Source: Lachnospiraceae bacterium UBA1066 (GTDB taxonomy: Bacteria > Bacillota > Clostridia > Lachnospirales > Lachnospiraceae). From it: a DNA stretch of 25,029 bases. The notes below the pieces were generated by a model that was not told the DNA's origin, made no database searches, and worked only from the letters and a program-made list of their open reading frames with translations. Shown here one piece after another: positions 23,576 to 25,029 of the stretch (the first letter of the stretch is position 1; each line of letters opens with the position of its first letter). Where the stretch lies: assembly GCA_002316215.1 (NCBI GenBank), contig DCDB01000242.1, forward strand, positions 6,304-31,332, given 5' to 3'. The translations under genes and the position numbers were made by a program.

Positions 23576-24510
23576 GAAAAATGTTTACAAATTTCTTCGA
23601 TATTTATCTCAAAAACACTTGCCCCAAAGATTCAATACCCTTTGAGGAAGCTGATATTATTGTTCTGCATTCAGCACTGGATTATGGTAAAGCGCTGGAT
23701 ATTAACATGCGGAAGCGTGACAACAGGGCCAATCTGGATCTCTGGCATGTTAACGGGACATCGGCACAGAAGTTTATTGTCGTAAAGAATACGAACGGAA
23801 CTTACAGCTTTGCGGCATACTGCAGCGGCCGTTATCTGGATGTGGAGAATGGCGTTTATCAGAGAGGGCAGAATGTCCGCCAGTATGACGCAAACGGAAC
23901 CGGGTCACAGTCCTGGGTGCCGGTAGCGAACAGTGACGGGTCAGTATCTTTCAGATGCGCAATGGATTCAAAATACATGCTGGATGTCAGGGGAGGCAGT
24001 ACTGCTGATAACACAAATATTCAAATCTGGACAGACAACGGAAAGCCGTCGCAGAAGTTCAAGGTCGAAGTCGTCGGTAAGGTTCCGTACAAGACCGGTA
24101 AGTATCATATTAAGAGCGCAGTCGGTTCAGACATGATGCTGGATGTTAACAAGACCTCAACAGCTGACGGTACGGAAATAGTAATCTACAGTAAAGGCAA
24201 TACGCCGTCGCAGGAATTCCGCCTTATGTACGGCGCGGAAGGTTCTTACCGGCTTATTACTTTCTGCGGCAAGGCAGTGGACGTTAAAAACGCAGGCGCC
24301 GAAGAAACGACGAAGATTCAGCAGCATACAGCCAACTATACGAAAGCGCAGAACTGGTTTATCAAAGATGCCGGAGATGACACTGTGAATCTTGTGTCTG
24401 AAGCGAACGGGCTCTGCATGGATGTCGACAATGCAAAAACCGCTGACGGTACAGATGTCTGGTGCTACAGAAATGACAACACCAAAGCCGTAAAGTGGAT
24501 TATCTATTAG
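23572..24510 (+). CDS. Ricin-type beta-trefoil lectin, N-terminally replaced
   Basis: A 312-residue ORF made almost wholly of two beta-trefoils. Six QxW-like motifs appear in order: SAQKFIV, GSQSWVPV, PSQKFKVE, PSQEFRLM, KAQNWFIK and AVKWIIY, with repeated LDV/LDI strands between. Such domains bind sugars on glycans, usually as part of secreted enzymes. Here there is no signal peptide, and the first 30 residues (MRKMFTNFFDIYLKNTC...) do not look like lectin. The GTG overlaps the tnpW stop; ATG 23581 is an alternative, without ribosome site. I infer that insertion cut away the original N-terminal part, leaving a probably inactive remnant. The terminator at 24625 ends the unit. Confidence 0.75.
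   Translation: MRKMFTNFFDIYLKNTCPKDSIPFEEADIIVLHSALDYGKALDINMRKRDNRANLDLWHVNGTSAQKFIVVKNTNGTYSFAAYCSGRYLDVENGVYQRGQNVRQYDANGTGSQSWVPVANSDGSVSFRCAMDSKYMLDVRGGSTADNTNIQIWTDNGKPSQKFKVEVVGKVPYKTGKYHIKSAVGSDMMLDVNKTSTADGTEIVIYSKGNTPSQEFRLMYGAEGSYRLITFCGKAVDVKNAGAEETTKIQQHTANYTKAQNWFIKDAGDDTVNLVSEANGLCMDVDNAKTADGTDVWCYRNDNTKAVKWIIY
23627..23638. other. Candidate attR core
   Basis: Partner of the left candidate: AAGAT, two bases, AATAC, with GA at 23629-23630. It lies 52 bases after the tnpW stop and inside the first codons of the lectin ORF, as expected if the chromosomal sequence resumes there. Confidence 0.3.
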
Positions 24511-24624
24511 GATAAACCCGGGAATCGATTCCGGGACTGCGAATGGAACGGAATAAATGCTGCAGGATCATAACAGGATCATGATAACGCTTTTGTTTTT
24601 AGAAAAAAGTAAACGGAAGTAAAG

Positions 24625-24667
24625 AGCCGCCTTTTCGGAGAAAAATCTTCGGAACGGCGGCTTTTTC
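24625..24667 (+). terminator. Terminator after the lectin gene
   Basis: AGCCGCC (24625-24631) pairs with GGCGGCT (24656-24662), with a second inner pairing around an A-rich loop, then TTTTTC. A shorter GC-rich dyad without T run lies at about 24519-24537, directly after the stop. Confidence 0.82.
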
Positions 24668-24848
24668 TATAGCAGTGTCCGGCCGGCATGAAGCTAAGCG
24701 GGATATTTGGGAGGGCCCCGATACAGCGGAATATAGCTCTTTTGAAAGACCGGAAAAGGTGCAGCAGCTGAAAATATGTTTTAAAAAATGAAATTATACA
24801 AGATATAGGAGGCCTCCTGAAAAATTTTAAATTCATTTGAAAAAACAC
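24668..24848. other. Intergenic sequence, nothing recognised
   Basis: No ORF with a ribosome site, no RNA gene and no repeat is apparent. The A/T content rises toward the rRNA promoters, which may provide an upstream activating element. Confidence 0.4.
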
Positions 24849-24971
24849 TTGCCAAAAGGTTTTATTTTTGATAGTATACTTTTCGCACCTCAGAAATGAG
24901 GAATTGATTTTCCGGCTCACCTAAATAAAAATAAATTTAGGCTTGACAAAAGAAAATCAAGGAGTTATTAT
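24849..24971 (+). promoter_or_regulatory. Tandem rRNA-operon promoters P1 and P2
   Basis: P1: TTGCCA (24849-24854) after an A-rich tract, with -10 TAGTAT (24872-24877, 17 bp spacer) or TATACT (24875-24880, 20 bp). P2: TTGACA (24943-24948), 17 bp, TATTAT (24966-24971), again after an A/T-rich tract. Tandem strong promoters followed by an untranslated leader are the usual arrangement before rrn operons. Confidence 0.8.
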
Positions 24972-25029
24972 AAGTAGGCTGTCGCTTGAGAGACAAAACA
25001 AAAACGGGCGCAGCACAGAACATTGATAA
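24972..25029 (+). other. 16S rRNA precursor leader (partial)
   Basis: No ORF. The segment GCAGCACAGAACATTGATAA at the right edge resembles the antitermination/processing leader remembered before 16S genes in Lachnospiraceae. The mature 16S 5' end is not reached within the window. Confidence 0.65.

Larger units (their letters stand above)
10829..23629. mobile_element. Tn4451-like integrative mobilizable element
   Basis: The left end has a large serine recombinase followed by TnpV; the right end has TnpW; a MOBQ relaxase lies between. This matches the order tnpX-tnpV-cargo-relaxase-tnpW remembered for Tn4451. No coupling protein or type IV channel gene is present, so it should be mobilizable rather than self-conjugative. 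The ends are estimates: the left lies between the TAA at 10833 and the recombinase, the right beyond the tnpW stop at 23575. The coordinates given use a GA-centred candidate core found in both places. Codon choice inside (frequent C-ending codons such as GAC, AAC and CGC) differs from the flanking chromosome. Confidence 0.85.

Overview
The window looks like a chromosome piece from an anaerobic Firmicute of class Clostridia, most likely Lachnospiraceae. The signs are a long Gram-positive SRP RNA, the dnaX-ybaB-recR cluster, a split transketolase, a DUF5711 gene and a typical rRNA-operon leader at the right edge. It carries a 12.8 kb integrative mobilizable element of the Tn4451 type. Assignments rest on sequence reading and remembered family features; no database search was run.

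Left chromosome (1-9080): the end of a D-Ala-D-Ala carboxypeptidase, then the SRP RNA gene on the minus strand. The SRP RNA promoter overlaps, back to back, the promoter of a rightward housekeeping operon. That operon holds phosphofructokinase, dnaX, ybaB, recR, both transketolase halves, an HD-domain protein and a DUF5711 membrane protein, mostly with start/stop overlaps. A CvpA-family gene and a long hairpin close it. After it lies a surface-protein gene broken by an in-frame TAG (9115-10833).

Mobile element (about 10829-23629): a large serine recombinase, split by an in-frame TGA and with an unusual repeat-rich coiled-coil tail, sits at the left end. TnpV and a small membrane protein follow, and TnpW sits at the right end, the Tn4451 layout. 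Between them are an orphan type I restriction specificity (HsdS) module, a hairpin-rich noncoding stretch and a cargo operon. The cargo is a 43-residue membrane peptide plus two membrane-anchored alpha/beta hydrolases, facing a TetR-type regulator across a 37 bp dyad embedded in two face-to-face promoters. The mobilization and replication block comes next: DUF3847 protein, MobA/MobL (MOBQ) relaxase apparently starting at ATC, BRO-N-like protein, CHC2 zinc-finger protein, VapE-type ATPase, a cluster of GTTGAC repeats that could be an origin, and a ribbon-helix-helix regulator with a palindromic operator.

Right chromosome (23630-25029): a two-trefoil ricin-type lectin gene that seems to lack its original N-terminus, a terminator, and tandem promoters with the leader of an rRNA operon whose 16S gene must start just outside the window.

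How it works together: the element has DNA-processing and probably replication genes but no type IV coupling or channel genes, so it should need a helper for transfer. With its recombinase interrupted it may be fixed in place. The hydrolase/TetR module is the best candidate for a little-described function.
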